Assembly (NCBI GenBank): GCA_030035585.1
Contig: CM057480.1
Location: forward strand, 4,581,001 to 4,645,000
DNA from: Dugong dugon
Lineage: Eukaryota; Chordata; Mammalia; Sirenia; Dugongidae
Length of the DNA: 64,000 bases
Direction: 5' to 3'
The position numbers and the translations under genes are program-made. Positions 44,690-56,299 of the stretch are shown one piece after another (position 1 is the stretch's first letter; each line of letters begins with the position of its first letter). The notes under the pieces were generated by a model. It saw nothing but the letters and a program-made list of their open reading frames with translations. It was not told the DNA's origin and searched no databases.

Positions 44690-44868
44690 TAGAGTAGTTA
44701 ATCTACTCAACAATCACGTGAGATAAATACTCTATTTTGCAGACAAAAAGATTGAAGCATGAAGATGAAAGGAACCAGTCCAAGGTCATACAGCTAGTAG
44801 GTGGCCAGATTTCAAACCCAGGCCGTCTGGCTCCAGAGCTAGCTCTTAATTTTTGCACAGGTATGCTC
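44690..44868 (-). mobile_element. MIR SINE, inverted
   Basis: 'cagtccaaggtcatacagct', 'aaacccaggccgtctggctc' and 'cagagctagctctta' follow the reverse MIR head very closely. Confidence 0.92.
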
Positions 44869-45989
44869 TGCTTTACTTCTCATCTTTGACCATCTCCCAC
44901 CACATCCTTTGTTATTTCTCCCTTTCCTCCTTCTGGTCCCTCCCCTCTCCATTTATATTTTGGATTTAAAATCTTATCATTTCTCTTAATTTCAGACTTA
45001 GGTTTAGAAGGGTAAAAAATGAAATTAGAGATATTAACTGAGTTCTTCCAAATGTCCTTGGACAAAACATGACTTAACTAAGCTGTTGAGAAAACAGAAA
45101 CATCCTTGCCATTTTCCACACAACTCCATGAGGAAAAAAAAGAAGAAGAAAAACTAAACAAACATTAAATAAACAATCACTTTCCGAATAAAATGCCGCA
45201 AACAGAAGCTTCTGTCTTTTGTTGTTTGTGAAGGCATTCTATCTTTGTTTGTAGGGATGATAGGATATTTCAATCCATGTTCTCTTATTGGTCAATGTCT
45301 GCTTTGGTTTTGATTCATCTTTCTTCCAACATGCTCTGTAGTTATCAGCCTCTCTTTTTCCAGAATTTTACCTAGATACTGCCACCTTCTCTAATCACCT
45401 CCAATCCCTCTCCACTACCCATACTTTTTCTAAGAAGAGAGATTTCTTCTTTCAGTCTGTATGTATGGGTGTTAATTTTAAGAAAAAATGGAAACCTGTA
45501 AGCATTTCCTTTTTTTTTTCTTCTCAGCTGCAATATGAAAAGACTTACAGAGACTGGTAACTAAGCAACTGAAACAGAAAATCTAAATAAATGTCATCTT
45601 ATTAGTGAGATTTTAGAACAGACTGAGCATCCCCTACTGCCTCAGTAAAGGTCATTAATGATATGTAGCGACACACCTTCTAATGCAGTCTTCATTACAG
45701 TCACTTGGGCATTTGTCAACCCAGCTGAATTCTTTGATAAATGAACAGTTCTAAGGAATCAAATCGTGCAGCAGAGGTATTAACTGGTACAAAGTAGACA
45801 CTAGAGAGAAAGCATAGTGACAGTAGAGCCCCCAACTACTTAATCTGGCCAATTTAGAGAAGTTGGTAATAAAAATCAATCGATTTCGTACTTTTCATGG
45901 AAGGAACGATTCTCACAAGTTAAACGTGTTCTCCTAGTATTTAGGCAATGTGGGAGCACGTTAACATGGTTTAACCGTCTGCTATCCTC
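44869..45989. other. Unique DNA
   Basis: No element recognised. Pyrimidine-rich in parts (44880-44950, 45350-45450). Confidence 0.45.
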
Positions 45990-46115
45990 GAGGTACTATG
46001 ATTGGTGGGTTCACATACATTATTTCATTTAATTCTAACATCAGTTCTGTTAGTTTTATTATTTCCGTTTTATATATGCAAAAGAAACTGGATTAGTGAA
46101 GGATGGGGCTAATAT
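45990..46115 (-). mobile_element. MIR SINE fragment, inverted
   Basis: 'cattatttcatttaattcta' then 'gttttattatttccgtttta' and 'caaaagaaactggattagtg' match the reverse MIR core in order. Confidence 0.65.
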
Positions 46116-46700
46116 TATATTCATTTTTGCATGATTAAAAGGGTGATGCTTTTTCTACTGCTATAAGTTAGTTCATTCATCAAATATCTATCGACGTTCT
46201 CCTTGGTGCAACAGTTCTTAGCATAGCTCTTTGAAGTATAGTGCCTCTCAACAAGAAGCTTGCTGTAAACCTACAGTGCTTAATAACCTATAATGAAAAG
46301 CCATATGATTAGAAACAGGGAAGGGTGTGATAAATTTGAGGAGAGCTGTACAAACTAAGTGCAGAAGAAACACAAAAGGCCAAGGCTCTGCATTTGTCTG
46401 GTATGACAAAGTTCACGGTGGTTTTACTTCATCTCTCTTCCAATGTGCAGTTAGATGCTGCTGCCCCCTCCAGCTACCCCATCCTTCCTCCTTGGCTCAT
46501 ATTTGTTAAATGTTAATAAACAAAGGCCTTTTCTTTTGAATGGTATTAAATGAACAATTTATTTTATAAGGACCAGCACAAAGCTGGTTCCTATGAGGCA
46601 GAGGTTAAAGATGTCCCAAATGTCCAACTTTTCCAGGTTGCCATCTCATTCCATCATCTCTAACATCAACTACTCCTCCACCCCTCAGTACTCTCCCTCC
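46116..46700. other. Unique DNA
   Basis: Nothing recognised. Confidence 0.4.
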
Positions 46701-47277
46701 TGTCTTTGGGTTCCATAATAATTCACTGCAACGTCTCACAGAACTCATGAACCATATCAAGGAAATGGCTCATGTGGTTGTGGAGGCCAGCAAGTCCCAA
46801 ATCCATGGGTCAGGTGTAGGCTTCTCCTGACCCACGTGGCTGTAGGGCTGACTGACCCAAACTGGCAGTTCAGACCACAGGCTTCTGGCTCACAAGGCTA
46901 TGGAAGCTGGTGAATAAGGTTCAGACTGCAGGCCAGCAGCAAATCCCAGAATCAGCAGGTCTGACAGCAGGCTTCTGGTTCAAATCCCAAGAACCAGAGG
47001 TTAGGCGATCACTAGGCAAACACAAGATCCAGATGCAGAGAGAGAGAGCCCCATCAGGCCATCCACATATATACCTTAGGTGCAGGCTACACCCCAGGGA
47101 AGGGAGTAACTTGAGTAAGGGTGGGACTTGAGTCACGCCCTCCTGCAAGGTTGCAGCCCAAGACAAACCTCACACCAATCCTATCTCATCAACATGTAGA
47201 GGTCAGGATCCACAACATATAAAATGGAGGACAACCACACAACACTGGGAATCATGGCCTAGCCAAATGGACCCATC
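46701..47277 (-). mobile_element. LTR-like element, inverted, related to the 32384 LTR
   Basis: The right end 'gggaatcatggcctagccaa' and 'aaaatggaggacaaccacac' match, in reverse, the first ~100 bp of the LTRs at 32384 and 24161. The left end 'tgtctttgggttccataata' would give CA on the minus strand. The middle is a separate sequence with repeated 'cagcaggcttctggttca'-type phrases (46880, 46970). No flanking duplication found. Confidence 0.65.
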
Positions 47278-48903
47278 AGCCTAACCCTTATTTATATATA
47301 CCTTATTAGCATAGTCTCACTCCATCATTGTGTGTGAGTCACAAAAACCATGGCTAGAAGGGCCACATTAAGTAATTCATTGCACCGCAGGCATGATGAG
47401 AATAAACTTTGGTAGTGGTTTGTGTGGGGTTCTCCAAGTTGCATGGGAAGCAGAACATATCTTTCCAGCTTTGGAGAAATAGAACAATGAAGTGACAGAT
47501 GTTGGCTGATAAATTGTCATTGTTACTGATAGCAGCTAAATTAGAGCTCAGTGTGAGAGCTCAACACACCTGCTAATTGAACTTCAGAACTAGACTGATA
47601 GACTCAGCCAGTCCCCCCACACTGAGCCCCGGAAAGCCATGGGTCATCTCATTGCAAAAGAGAAGTGGCCCATCTGAGTCCAGTAGGATCTGAGTGTTTT
47701 GGGAGTTCATGAGAAGAACTGCCCTTTTGAAATGTTTGAAAATAAAATTAAAATGTGAAAATAGACAGAAACTAAGATGATGCCACTAACAGAGGAAGTT
47801 TTTTGTTTGTTTGCTTTTAAGTGGAAGGACTTAACTATGCTGTTTTAAGATACACAGGAATGAATCAGAAGGAAAAAAAAGAGAAAAATAAGAACTGCTG
47901 GTACAAGACCCCAGTGCTGTTGCAAAAGGGTGGAAAGAAGAACAAAAGAAAAGAAAAAAAGTGCGTGAGCTTTCCCCTGGTTTCCTTTCCAGGACGTCAT
48001 CTCAGCTCCATTCCCATAATACTTTTTTTTTCTTTTTTTCTCCCAGTGGTTCCCCTCAGCCCACGTTTCTTTTCTTTTCTTTTTTAAATTTCTCACTTCA
48101 GTCCAGTTTTCTGTGAGCCTTAAAGTAGCCGGCATCACCATCTTCAAAGCTACCCCTCCTCTGTGAGTCCAGCAATCACCGTGCGCCATGATGTTCTGGA
48201 GCAAACATGGGAAGCAGCCATTTGTAAGCACAAGTCGTAACTCTGATGGTTTTACCAGAGTTCTGAGCACAGACAAGACGCTGAATATTTTAGGCCTCAG
48301 TTTCCACCTACAAATGGAAATTCGCAGGGTAACATTGTGGGCTTGTAGTAATAAGATAAGATAAATCCAGAGGCATAGTGAGGGTAACGAGCATCCAGGG
48401 GCAATCTCTAAGTTTGCACCCCTCTACTCGTCTCTGGGGGAGGGGGGTGATTTGCCAGCCAACCTTGTCTGGAACCCCCTTGGACTTGCACCTGGGGCAA
48501 ATACCCTTCTCTCCCACCCACCAGCCACCATGCCTCTGGATAAAGCTATGTAAAATGACAAAACCTAGATATTTAAAGAATAGCAATTTCCTTCTCTTCT
48601 TTTTAAGAAATTGCTTTTATTCAGTACAAGGAAATACACAAAGGTTAGTCTCTAGTGAAAAGAATTATATACCAGGAGATAAAGACCAAAAAAAAAAAAA
48701 AATTGAGAATTTGAGAATGTATACTCTGTGGCCTATGTCTCAGTAAAGAAGGAGATAAAAGGCTATTAGATAAGAATGAAAGCAGAAAGAGCAGATTTTT
48801 CCAGTCCAGAAGCATAGAAGAACCTACTGGGGAAAACCTTCATATCTTTATATTCTAGCAAATACAATAGATTTTTGGTTAAATCTTAAATAAAGACAAG
48901 TAG
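47278..48903. other. Unique DNA with purine- and pyrimidine-rich tracts
   Basis: 47870-47970 is purine-rich on the plus strand and 48025-48100 is pyrimidine-rich. The minus frame 48276-47845 (143 codons) spans both tracts and is rich in Lys and Phe as a result, so I do not accept it as a gene. An A-run of about 14 lies near 48689. Confidence 0.5.
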
Positions 48904-49116
48904 GGGAGTCCCTGGATGGTGCAGACGGTTAACAAGCTTGCCTGCTAATCAAAAAGTTAGAGGTTCAAGCCCACCCAGATGTGCCTCAGAAGAAAGGCCT
49001 GGTGATCTACTTCAAAAAAATCAGCCATTGAAAACTCAACAGAGCACAGTTCTACTCTGACCCACATGGGGTCGCCGTGATTCGGAGTTGACTCAATGGC
49101 AGTTGGTTATTGGTTA
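48904..49116 (+). mobile_element. AfroSINE-related element, longer divergent form
   Basis: Head 'gggagtccctggatggtgca', box B 'aggttcaagcccacc', middle 'agaaaggcctggtgatctac', then 'agcacagttctactctgacc' and the end 'gactcaatggcagttggtta'. Same subfamily as 38495 and 62945. Confidence 0.9.
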
Positions 49117-49164
49117 GCATAGCAGAAATACCCCAGGCCTTGAAGTTAGAATTATCTCATTTCT

Positions 49165-49325
49165 GTAAATCTCATTCATTCATTAATTCATTCATTCAAC
49201 AACACATTTTAAGTTTCACATAATTATCAAGCACTGTCCTAAGCAATAGGGACATGGAGATAAAGAAGATACTACTTCTACTCCCAAGGATCTTATATAC
49301 CAGCAGGGAGAGACATCTGTGAACA
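49165..49325 (-). mobile_element. L2 LINE 3' end, inverted
   Basis: 'cattcattcattaattcatt', 'tcaagcactgtcctaagcaa' and 'gatcttatataccagcaggg' are the reverse L2 3' end in order. Confidence 0.8.
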
Positions 49326-49328
49326 AAA

Positions 49329-49487
49329 AATTAAACCCGTTGCCTTCAAGTCAATTCCAACTCGTAGCGACTCTATAGGACAGAGGAAAACTGCCCTATA
49401 GAGTTTCCAAGGAGCAGTTGGTGGACTCAAACTGCCGACCTTTTAGTTAGCAGCCAACCTTTTAACCACTGTGCCACCAGGGCTCCT
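49329..49487 (-). mobile_element. AfroSINE, inverted, short form
   Basis: From 'aattaaacccgttgccttca' to 'gtgccaccagggctcc'. Inserted beside the L2 fragment. No clear flanking duplication. Confidence 0.95.
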
Positions 49488-50117
49488 TGTGGGTTATAAG
49501 AATCTATTGGGAGATTCCCATTCCACTATAGTAAATAGGCGTCAAATTTTGGAACAGGAAAGCTCATGGTGAATGAAGATGAAATGAAAATATTCTCAAA
49601 TAAAGGAAAACCAGGAGAATTCTTTGCTAGCAGACATACTTTATAAGAAATACTAAACAAAGTTCCTCAGGCTGAAGGGAAATGATACTAAAGGGAATGT
49701 GGATCTTAAAGAATAAAGAGTAACTAAGTGGTAAATAGCTGGGTAAATATAAAATATTACTTTTTTTCTTAATTTCTTTAATTAAACGGCTGTTTAAAGC
49801 AAAAATTGTCTGTTGAGGTTTTTGGTATATGTAAACATAATACATATGACAACTATAATATTTCAGTGGGGATGGTTTAAGGACGGCACCTAACAACAAC
49901 GAGAGGAACAACACCATGTGGTTGCAAGGCTTTTGCATTTTGGATGAAGTGGTGCAGTGTTAATTCTAAGTAGATTGTGAAAGTTTACGTACATTGAAAT
50001 TCCCTGTAGCAAGCATGAACAAATAATACAAAGAAATGGAGAGCCCAAAAGTCAGTAGATAAATTAAAATGAAATACTAAAATATATTCAAATGATCCGA
50101 ACAATATCTAGTCAATC
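49488..50117. other. Unique AT-rich DNA with a possible RTE tail scrap
   Basis: 'gacggcacctaacaacaacg' at about 49882-49901 looks like the last bases of an AfroSINE or RTE without the rest of the element. Otherwise featureless. Confidence 0.45.
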
Positions 50118-50265
50118 AGACATAAATATTCATTAAGTATCTAGGTTTGGTACTTGTTGTGTTAGATGCCAGAGGGGCGATAATGACCTAAGTAGATACA
50201 ATCCCAGCCCTTAGTGAACTTATGATCGAGCAATGAAGACAGGCATTTAATAATAAATGCTCTTA
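50118..50265 (-). mobile_element. L2 LINE 3' fragment, inverted
   Basis: 'aatattcattaagtatctag', 'agatgccagaggggcgataa' and 'tcccagcccttagtgaactt' follow the reverse L2 3' end. Confidence 0.7.
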
Positions 50266-50331
50266 TTAACTTCAGGAGCATGGCTATTTCTGGCTAGTGA
50301 CGGACAGAGGAATGGAAAAGGAGTATATATA

Positions 50332-50454
50332 TCAGAGTTTCTCAACTTGGTGTTACTGACATTTTGGATCATAGTTCTTTACTGTGGTACATTGTCCTGT
50401 ACATTATGGAGTGTTTAGCGGCATCCATGGGCTATGCGCACTAGATACCAATGT
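50332..50454 (+). mobile_element. MER20-like hAT element, left part
   Basis: 'agagtttctcaacttggtgt', 'tactgacattttggatcata' and 'gagtgtttagcggcatccat' match the MER20-type hAT element. It is interrupted by an RTE; the right part is 51198-51278. Confidence 0.85.
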
Positions 50455-51197
50455 TGTTGTTGTTGTTAGGGGCCATCGAGCCGCTTCCAACCCATAGTGA
50501 CCCTATGTACAACAGAACGAAACACTGCCTGGTCCTGCGCCTCACGATTGTTGTTATGCTTGAGCCAATTGTTGCAGTGACTGTGTCTATCCATCTTGTT
50601 GGGGGTCTTCCTCTTTTTTGCTGACCCTCTGCTTTATCAAGCATGATGTCCGTCTCCAGGGACTGATTCCCCCTGACAACATGTCCAAAGTATGTAAGAC
50701 ATAGTCTCACCATCCTTGCTTCTAAGGAGCATTCTGGTTGTACTTCTTCCAAGACAGACTTGTTCATTCCTTTGGCAGTCCATGGTATATCCAGTATTCT
50801 TCACCAACACCACAATTCAAAGGCGTCAATTCTTCTTAGGTCTCCCACAGTCATTGTCCAGCTTTAGCATGCATATGATGCAAGTGAAAATACCATGGCT
50901 TGGGTCAGGCGCACCTTAGTCTTCAAGGTGACATCTTTGCTTTTCAACACTTTAAAGAGGTCTTTTGCAGCAGATTTGCCCAATTCAATGTGTCTTTTGA
51001 TTTCTTGACTGCTGCTTCCATGGGTGTTGATCATGGATGCAAGTAAAATGAAATCCTTGACAACTTCGATCTTTTTTCCATTTATCATGATGTTGCTTAT
51101 TGGTCCAGTTGTGAGGATTTTTGTTTGCTTTATGCTGAAGTGTAACATACTGAAGGCTGTGGTCTTTGATCTTCATCGGTGAGTGCTTCAAGTCTTA
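50455..51197 (-). mobile_element. RTE LINE 3' end, inverted, inside MER20-like element
   Basis: Starts with the reverse tail 'ttgttgttgttgttaggggc' and runs through the RTE C-terminal segment (minus frame 50767-50441, 'MVRLCLTYFGHVVRGNQSLE') and 'VVKDFILLASMINTHGSSSQ' (frame 51148-50864) to the region just after the YADD box. The two MER20-like halves join when it is removed. Confidence 0.93.
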
Positions 51198-51278
51198 GCA
51201 TCCTCCTAGTCATGACATTCAAAAATGGCTGCAGACATTGTCAGATGTGCCCTGGAGGGCAAAATCACCTTCAGGTGA
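51198..51278 (+). mobile_element. MER20-like hAT element, right part
   Basis: 'aaaaatggctgcagacattg', 'tgtgccctggagggcaaaat' and 'caccttcaggtgag' continue the element broken at 50454. Confidence 0.85.
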
Positions 51279-51285
51279 GATTTAC

Positions 51286-51288
<3 letters not shown>

Positions 51289-51355
<67 letters not shown>

Positions 51356-51370
51356 CACACACACACATGC
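51289..51370. repeat. (AT)n-(AC)n microsatellite
   Basis: About 31 AT units (51289-51351), then 'acatacacacacacac'. Further TA-rich alternating runs lie at 51396-51410 and 51459-51474. Perfectly self-complementary, so prone to hairpin or cruciform formation and to length change. Confidence 0.98.
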
Positions 51371-51474
51371 ATACGCCTAGTTGTACATATACATGCATAC
51401 ATATATATGTGTGTGAGATTTTATATATATAATATGCATGATATATGAATATATCTGGTTATATATATATATAT

Positions 51475-51829
51475 ACTCACATACACCCACATCCATACAG
51501 ATATAATGATTACATGTAATAATTATTATTATATACTGTTAATATCAAAATTAACATTACTTAATATTTATATTGACTTTTTAAATCTAGTTAATGGCTT
51601 CTAATAGGTTGATTGTAATATTTTCTGTATGTCTTAAATAGTTATTTTTTTAAATACTACAAATAATTAATGAAAGCATAAAAATCATGAACAATGTCAC
51701 AATGGAAAATAAAGGATTATAGTACTTGAAATGTTGGTGGAGGCAGTGCAGGAAGGCTAAGAATTTAAGGTTAGCTTTGGAGGTTGAGTAGGAAATAGTT
51801 GGACATTGAAGTGTCTTAAAACTGTTGCT
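51475..51829. other. AT-rich unique DNA
   Basis: Nothing recognised. Confidence 0.4.
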
Positions 51830-52385
51830 TTTAATTAATTTATTAATTAATACATTGTAGTGTAAGCTGCCCTCATTTGTTCTACTTTTTCAAGTTTGCC
51901 TTGGCTATTCTTGGTCTTTTGTATTTCATTTTGCATTTTAGAATCAATTTGTTAATTTTCAAAAATTCCTTGCTGGGATGCAGACAGAGATTGAATTAAA
52001 TCTATAGATCAATTTAAAGACAGTTGCATCATAACAATGAGTTATTCAGTCTAGTGTAACCTGCTGTTTATTTCTATGTTCTTTAATTGTTCTTAATAAT
52101 GCTTGTAGTTTTCAGGGAAGCAGCCTTGGACAACTTTTTTTAGACATATTCTTGTTTGCTGTTATTGTAACGGTACTTTTTCCTGTAGTTTAGTCCCTAA
52201 TTCTTTGTTGCTGATAGCATTGTAATTAATTTTATGTTTTGTGTGGCAATCTTGCTGCATTCACTTATTAATTCTAGTAGTTTTCTATGTTCACAATCAT
52301 GTCATCAAAACAATAACGAATGCATATTCTTTCTCAATTATTATGCCATTATATTCTTTCTTGCCATATTGCGCTGGTTAGGACC
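51830..52385 (-). mobile_element. L1M ORF2 fragment, antisense
   Basis: 'tgccttggctattcttggtc' near 51898, 'gaattaaatctatagatcaa' near 51993 and 'gctgcattcacttattaatt' near 52254 are reverse ORF2 phrases in order. Confidence 0.8.
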
Positions 52386-53437
52386 TGGCAGGTAATAACC
52401 ACAGCAGCAGCCGTAGCAGATGTTCTCTTAGTCCCAGTCTCTGGGGGAAAACTTCCATGACCCACCTGACAGGAACCAGAAAAACGGAAAGGAAAACCCT
52501 GAGAGGTAGAACTACCAGGAGACAGCAGTGTTTCCAAAGCCAATGAAAAAGGGGATTTTAAGGTGCTGAAGAGCTACATCTTCAGAGCTGTAGAGATACC
52601 AAGCGTATTGCAACTTAAGAAGTTTTCTGCAAACAATTATTCTTCAATTGTCAAAGGAGAATAATAATAACTTCCCTTAGAGACCTGTTCTGGAATGATC
52701 AAATTCATAAGGAAGGACACAGGCAAATGCCTACACTAGTTACACATAGTACATAATAAGTTTTCCGTTTATTTTCTTCTCTATCTAAAATAATTAAGTT
52801 TTTTATGCCAGCGGGGCCTTTATAAACACCAAGATAATACACTAACAGTTGTTTAGTAAATTACTTGGTGGTCTGCTAAGCTAAACTTTGCTTTATTCAC
52901 TAGATATATTCCAGAAAAGGCATGTGTGTCCCCAACCATTAGACATTTCCCGAATGACTTGCTGATTGTTCGTGAAGAGCAATGATTCTTTTGCAGTGCA
53001 AACACTAATTTGGAAGTGTTGGTCAGGAAATGTGACCTTCGTAATACACACGAGTAGTTTTATTCAAGATTTTTGCAGTATTGTTTTTCAATTTGATAGT
53101 ATAACAGTAACATTCTAGTCTACTGATTTTATGATATGTCTGATGTGTTAGTAAATTCACACTTGGAAGAAATATTATCTGGAAACTCACATTTGTACAA
53201 ATAGTACATCAGGATAATTACCCTCTTAGCAGAGCTTGTTACTTTACCATCTCAAATCTTAAAACAACTTTTGCCATTAATGAATTTTCAGAGTTGCTAA
53301 TACAGAATGCTAGGCAATCACTGGCCTTCCAAATTTATGGGTTAAGTAAGCTGTTGGCTTCTAAAATAACAAATAACACTTTGCTAGAAATGGCTAAAAT
53401 GTGATAGTTTCAAGTAGAATATTTATTTAGTGGACGT
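52386..53437. other. Unique DNA
   Basis: No gene or repeat recognised. 52386-52545 is balanced in base composition and may be part of an unrecognised element. Confidence 0.4.
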
Positions 53438-53448
53438 GGTAAACTGAA

Positions 53449-53615
53449 GGAGCCCTGGTGGTGTGGTGGTTAAGAGCTTGGCTGCTAATCAAAGGGTTGG
53501 CAGTTCAAATCCACCAGCTGCTCCTTGGAAACCCTGTGGGACAGTTCTACTCTGTCCTATAGGGTCGCTATGAGTTGGAATCGACTGAATGGCAACAGGT
53601 TTGGTTTGTTTTTTT
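53449..53615 (+). mobile_element. AfroSINE, short form, with target-site duplication
   Basis: Very close to consensus from 'ggagccctggtggtgtggtgg' to 'ggcaacaggtttggtttg'. A perfect 11-bp duplication, 'ggtaaactgaa', occurs at 53438-53448 and 53616-53626. Confidence 0.97.
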
Positions 53616-53629
53616 GGTAAACTGAAAGA

Positions 53630-54149
53630 GTAGGATGGCTAGAAATTATTCTAGCTCTCCATCTCACTCAGACCCCCTGGTTCTTTCTGACCTTTCCTTT
53701 AGTATTTCTTTTTCCTGAGAGTATTTGGCAAGAAATATCACCTCTCTGTTTACTCTTAAGTAAAAAAATGGGGGGAGGCATTGGTCCCTTCTATCCATAA
53801 GAAAAGTCTCAATTTAGTTACTTATATATTCAACCCTTTGAAATAATTGAAAGTTAAAGCTTCTTTCAACAAGCTCAGGCCCACCGAAGGTGGGAGGCCT
53901 GTTGAGATATAGGGAACGAATCTGACATTTTCATTATTTTCCCTGCTTTCTCTAACTTCCTAACTAAGCTTCAGTTCTTAATCGCTTCATGGCTGAACTG
54001 GAAAGAAAGAAGTGACAAAGGGACACAAAATACGGTAATTAACTGGCCCCCTTTGCAATGTGCGTCTTGTACCCTCTTGAGGCACATGTCTCAAGTCAAG
54101 CCTGTCTCCCACAGGGTGATATTATGAAAAAATCCCCCATCACTTGGGA
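53630..54149. other. Unique DNA
   Basis: Nothing recognised. Confidence 0.4.
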
Positions 54150-54294
54150 CTTTCTTTCTTTCTTTTTTTTTTAATTATACTTCAGGTGAAGGCTTACAGA
54201 ACAAATAGTTTCTCATGAAACAGTAGCACACATATTGTTTTATGACATCGGTTAACAACCCCGCGACATGTCAACCCTCTCCCTTCTCGACCTT
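54150..54294 (-). mobile_element. L1 3' end, antisense, truncated (first of three)
   Basis: T-run, then 'acttcaggtgaaggcttaca' and 'cacatattgttttatgacat', the 3' UTR type of the 7802 L1. It stops at 'cccttctcgacc'. Confidence 0.88.
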
Positions 54295-54405
54295 TTTTTT
54301 TTTGGTGAAAATATACATAGCCAAAGATACACCATTTCAAAAATTTCTACCTGCACAGTTCAGTGACATCGACTACGCTCTTCCAACTGTGCTGCTATTC
54401 TCACT
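54295..54405 (-). mobile_element. L1 3' end of another type, antisense (second of three)
   Basis: T-run, then 'ggtgaaaatatacatagcca' and 'cacagttcagtgacatcgac', like 38995-39110. Confidence 0.75.
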
Positions 54406-54690
54406 TTAGATGAAGGCTTACAGAACAAAATAGTTTCTCATTTAACAGTTAGTACACATGTTGCCCTATGACAATGGTTAACAACCTCACAACACATCAA
54501 CAATACCCTTACTCAACCTTGGGTTCCCTATCAACAGCTTTCCTGTCCCCTTCTGCCTTCTGGCCCCTGACCCTGGACTGCTGTGCCTCATTAGTCCCAT
54601 TTGGTTTTATGGGGCTGTCCACTTCCCGGCTGAACGGTGAACCTCGGAAACGACTTCACCACTGAGCTAAAAGGGTGTCTGGGGGCCATT
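54406..54690 (-). mobile_element. L1 3' end, antisense (third of three)
   Basis: 'agatgaaggcttacagaaca' repeats the first piece, and the sequence continues further: 'cttgggttccctatcaacag' and 'cactgagctaaaagggtgtc', matching 7880-8060. Confidence 0.88.
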
Positions 54691-54744
54691 TATCAAACCT
54701 ATACACCCTTACAGCACAAAGAGAGAATCTTAATGTATTTAAAT

Positions 54745-54748
<4 letters not shown>

Positions 54749-54814
<66 letters not shown>
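54749..54814. repeat. (CA)n microsatellite
   Basis: About 30 CA units with one CG at 54807-54808; preceded by 'aaataaaa'. Confidence 0.98.
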
Positions 54815-55240
54815 CCTATGGATCTCAGGATGAAACGTAGACTATGATAAAATAATCTAATTTTATTACAAATGTAAGACATACCTTCTAAGAAAGAGAT
54901 GAAGGAGCAGTTGCTAACCTAAGTTAATTTGGAAATGCGTGGAGACTGTAAGACTAAAGATAAAAAGAACTATATCTAACTACTATATTCTAGTTGGTGA
55001 AGTTGCAGGTTAACAATTCTGAAACCACTATGCATGTATACTGGGATTGAACAAATGAGTGAACGTATGGTAGAATATCGGCCAGTTTGGGTTGTTTTAA
55101 TACTTTTTGGTTAGACCAGGGTTATGGATTTTGGGGAGGAATACCACAGAGACAAAATGCCATTCTCATCACATCACTCCAAGGGGACATGCTATTAATA
55201 TGACTTATCACTGATGATGGTAACCTTGATCACCTGTCAT
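54815..55240. other. Unique DNA
   Basis: Nothing recognised. Confidence 0.4.
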
Positions 55241-55393
55241 AAAAACCAAACCAAATCTGTTGCCGAACTGAATCGATTCCTACTCATAGTGACTCTACAG
55301 GACAGAGTGGAACTGTCCTATAGGGTTTACAAAGAGCGGCTCGTGGATTTGAACTACCAATCTTTTCGTTAGCAGCCAAGCTCTTAACCACTG
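55241..55393 (-). mobile_element. AfroSINE, inverted, head truncated
   Basis: From 'aaaaccaaaccaaatctgtt' to 'ctcttaaccactg', where the outer head (box A and upstream) is replaced by a T-rich tract (55394-55426). Confidence 0.94.
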
Positions 55394-55543
55394 TTTTCTT
55401 TTTTTTTTTGGTTTTGTTTTGTTTGATTTGGATTATCTACTATAAAGTTCTTCTCTCTTTTCATACTGTACCTTTTAGAAGGAAGTCCCTATATGCTGCA
55501 CTATCTTAAGGAGTAGAAATTTATGCTCCACCTCCTTGAGGGT

Positions 55544-55710
55544 AAAACAAAGCGAAAAACCGAACTGTTGCCCTCGAGTTGATTCCGACTCATGGCGACC
55601 CTATAGGACAGAGTAGAACTGCCCCACAGGGTTTCCAAGGAGGGGTGGTGGATTGGAACTGGCAACCTTTAGGTTAGCAGCCGAGCTCTTAACCACAGTG
55701 CCACCAGGGT
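55544..55710 (-). mobile_element. AfroSINE, inverted, short form
   Basis: From 'caaagcgaaaaaccgaactg' to 'cagtgccaccagggt'. A second SINE, in the same orientation as its neighbour only 150 bp away, with a separate insertion site. Confidence 0.95.
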
Positions 55711-55741
55711 AGAGTATTATTTTACTCTATACTTTGGGAAT

Positions 55742-55764
55742 ATACATATATATATATATATATA
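55742..55764. repeat. Short (TA)n run
   Basis: 'acatatatatatatatatat' near 55744, about ten units. Confidence 0.9.
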
Positions 55765-56299
55765 AACTTATTTTATTCTATGGGTTATAATCTAATACTA
55801 CATTAGTTATTCGATTGTTCAACTTTTTCCAGTTTTGACCACTGAGACCTCTCTTGGTTGGTTCCTATGTCCCTTTGACATACTCTTATCATTTTGTTTT
55901 TTGAGCACTTCCTTACTTTTTTGACATTACAAGAGGTTATAGTCTTCTCTTACACATTCCATAGAATCAGCCATTGCTGTAAAGATCCCTGATTCCTTTT
56001 ATTGTATGAGTAAGAGGCAGGCTTCATGTTGTTGGAGTGGGAAGTTACAGAAAAGCAAGAGGGGAAGGCTAGAAGGAACCATGTAATACTACTTTAGAAT
56101 TGGAGACATCAGTATGAACTTACATTTAGGTAGCTAGACAGAAAAAATTCTACATATGTGTGCATTTACAAATTCATATACACAATTATATGTCCTAACT
56201 CTTTCCACTGAGAAAACCTAAAAGAAATGACCCATTAGTAAGTTAGCATCAACAAGCATGCTCCAGTGCCCGATCTTGGTTTCTGTACCAAGTTATCTG
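55765..56299. other. Unique DNA
   Basis: Nothing recognised. Confidence 0.4.

Noticed and set aside
47845..48276. 143-codon minus frame
   Set aside because: It spans opposite purine- and pyrimidine-rich tracts, giving Lys and Phe runs; no domain.
51289..51370. CRISPR-like or satellite array
   Set aside because: A simple dinucleotide microsatellite with no spacers or higher-order unit.
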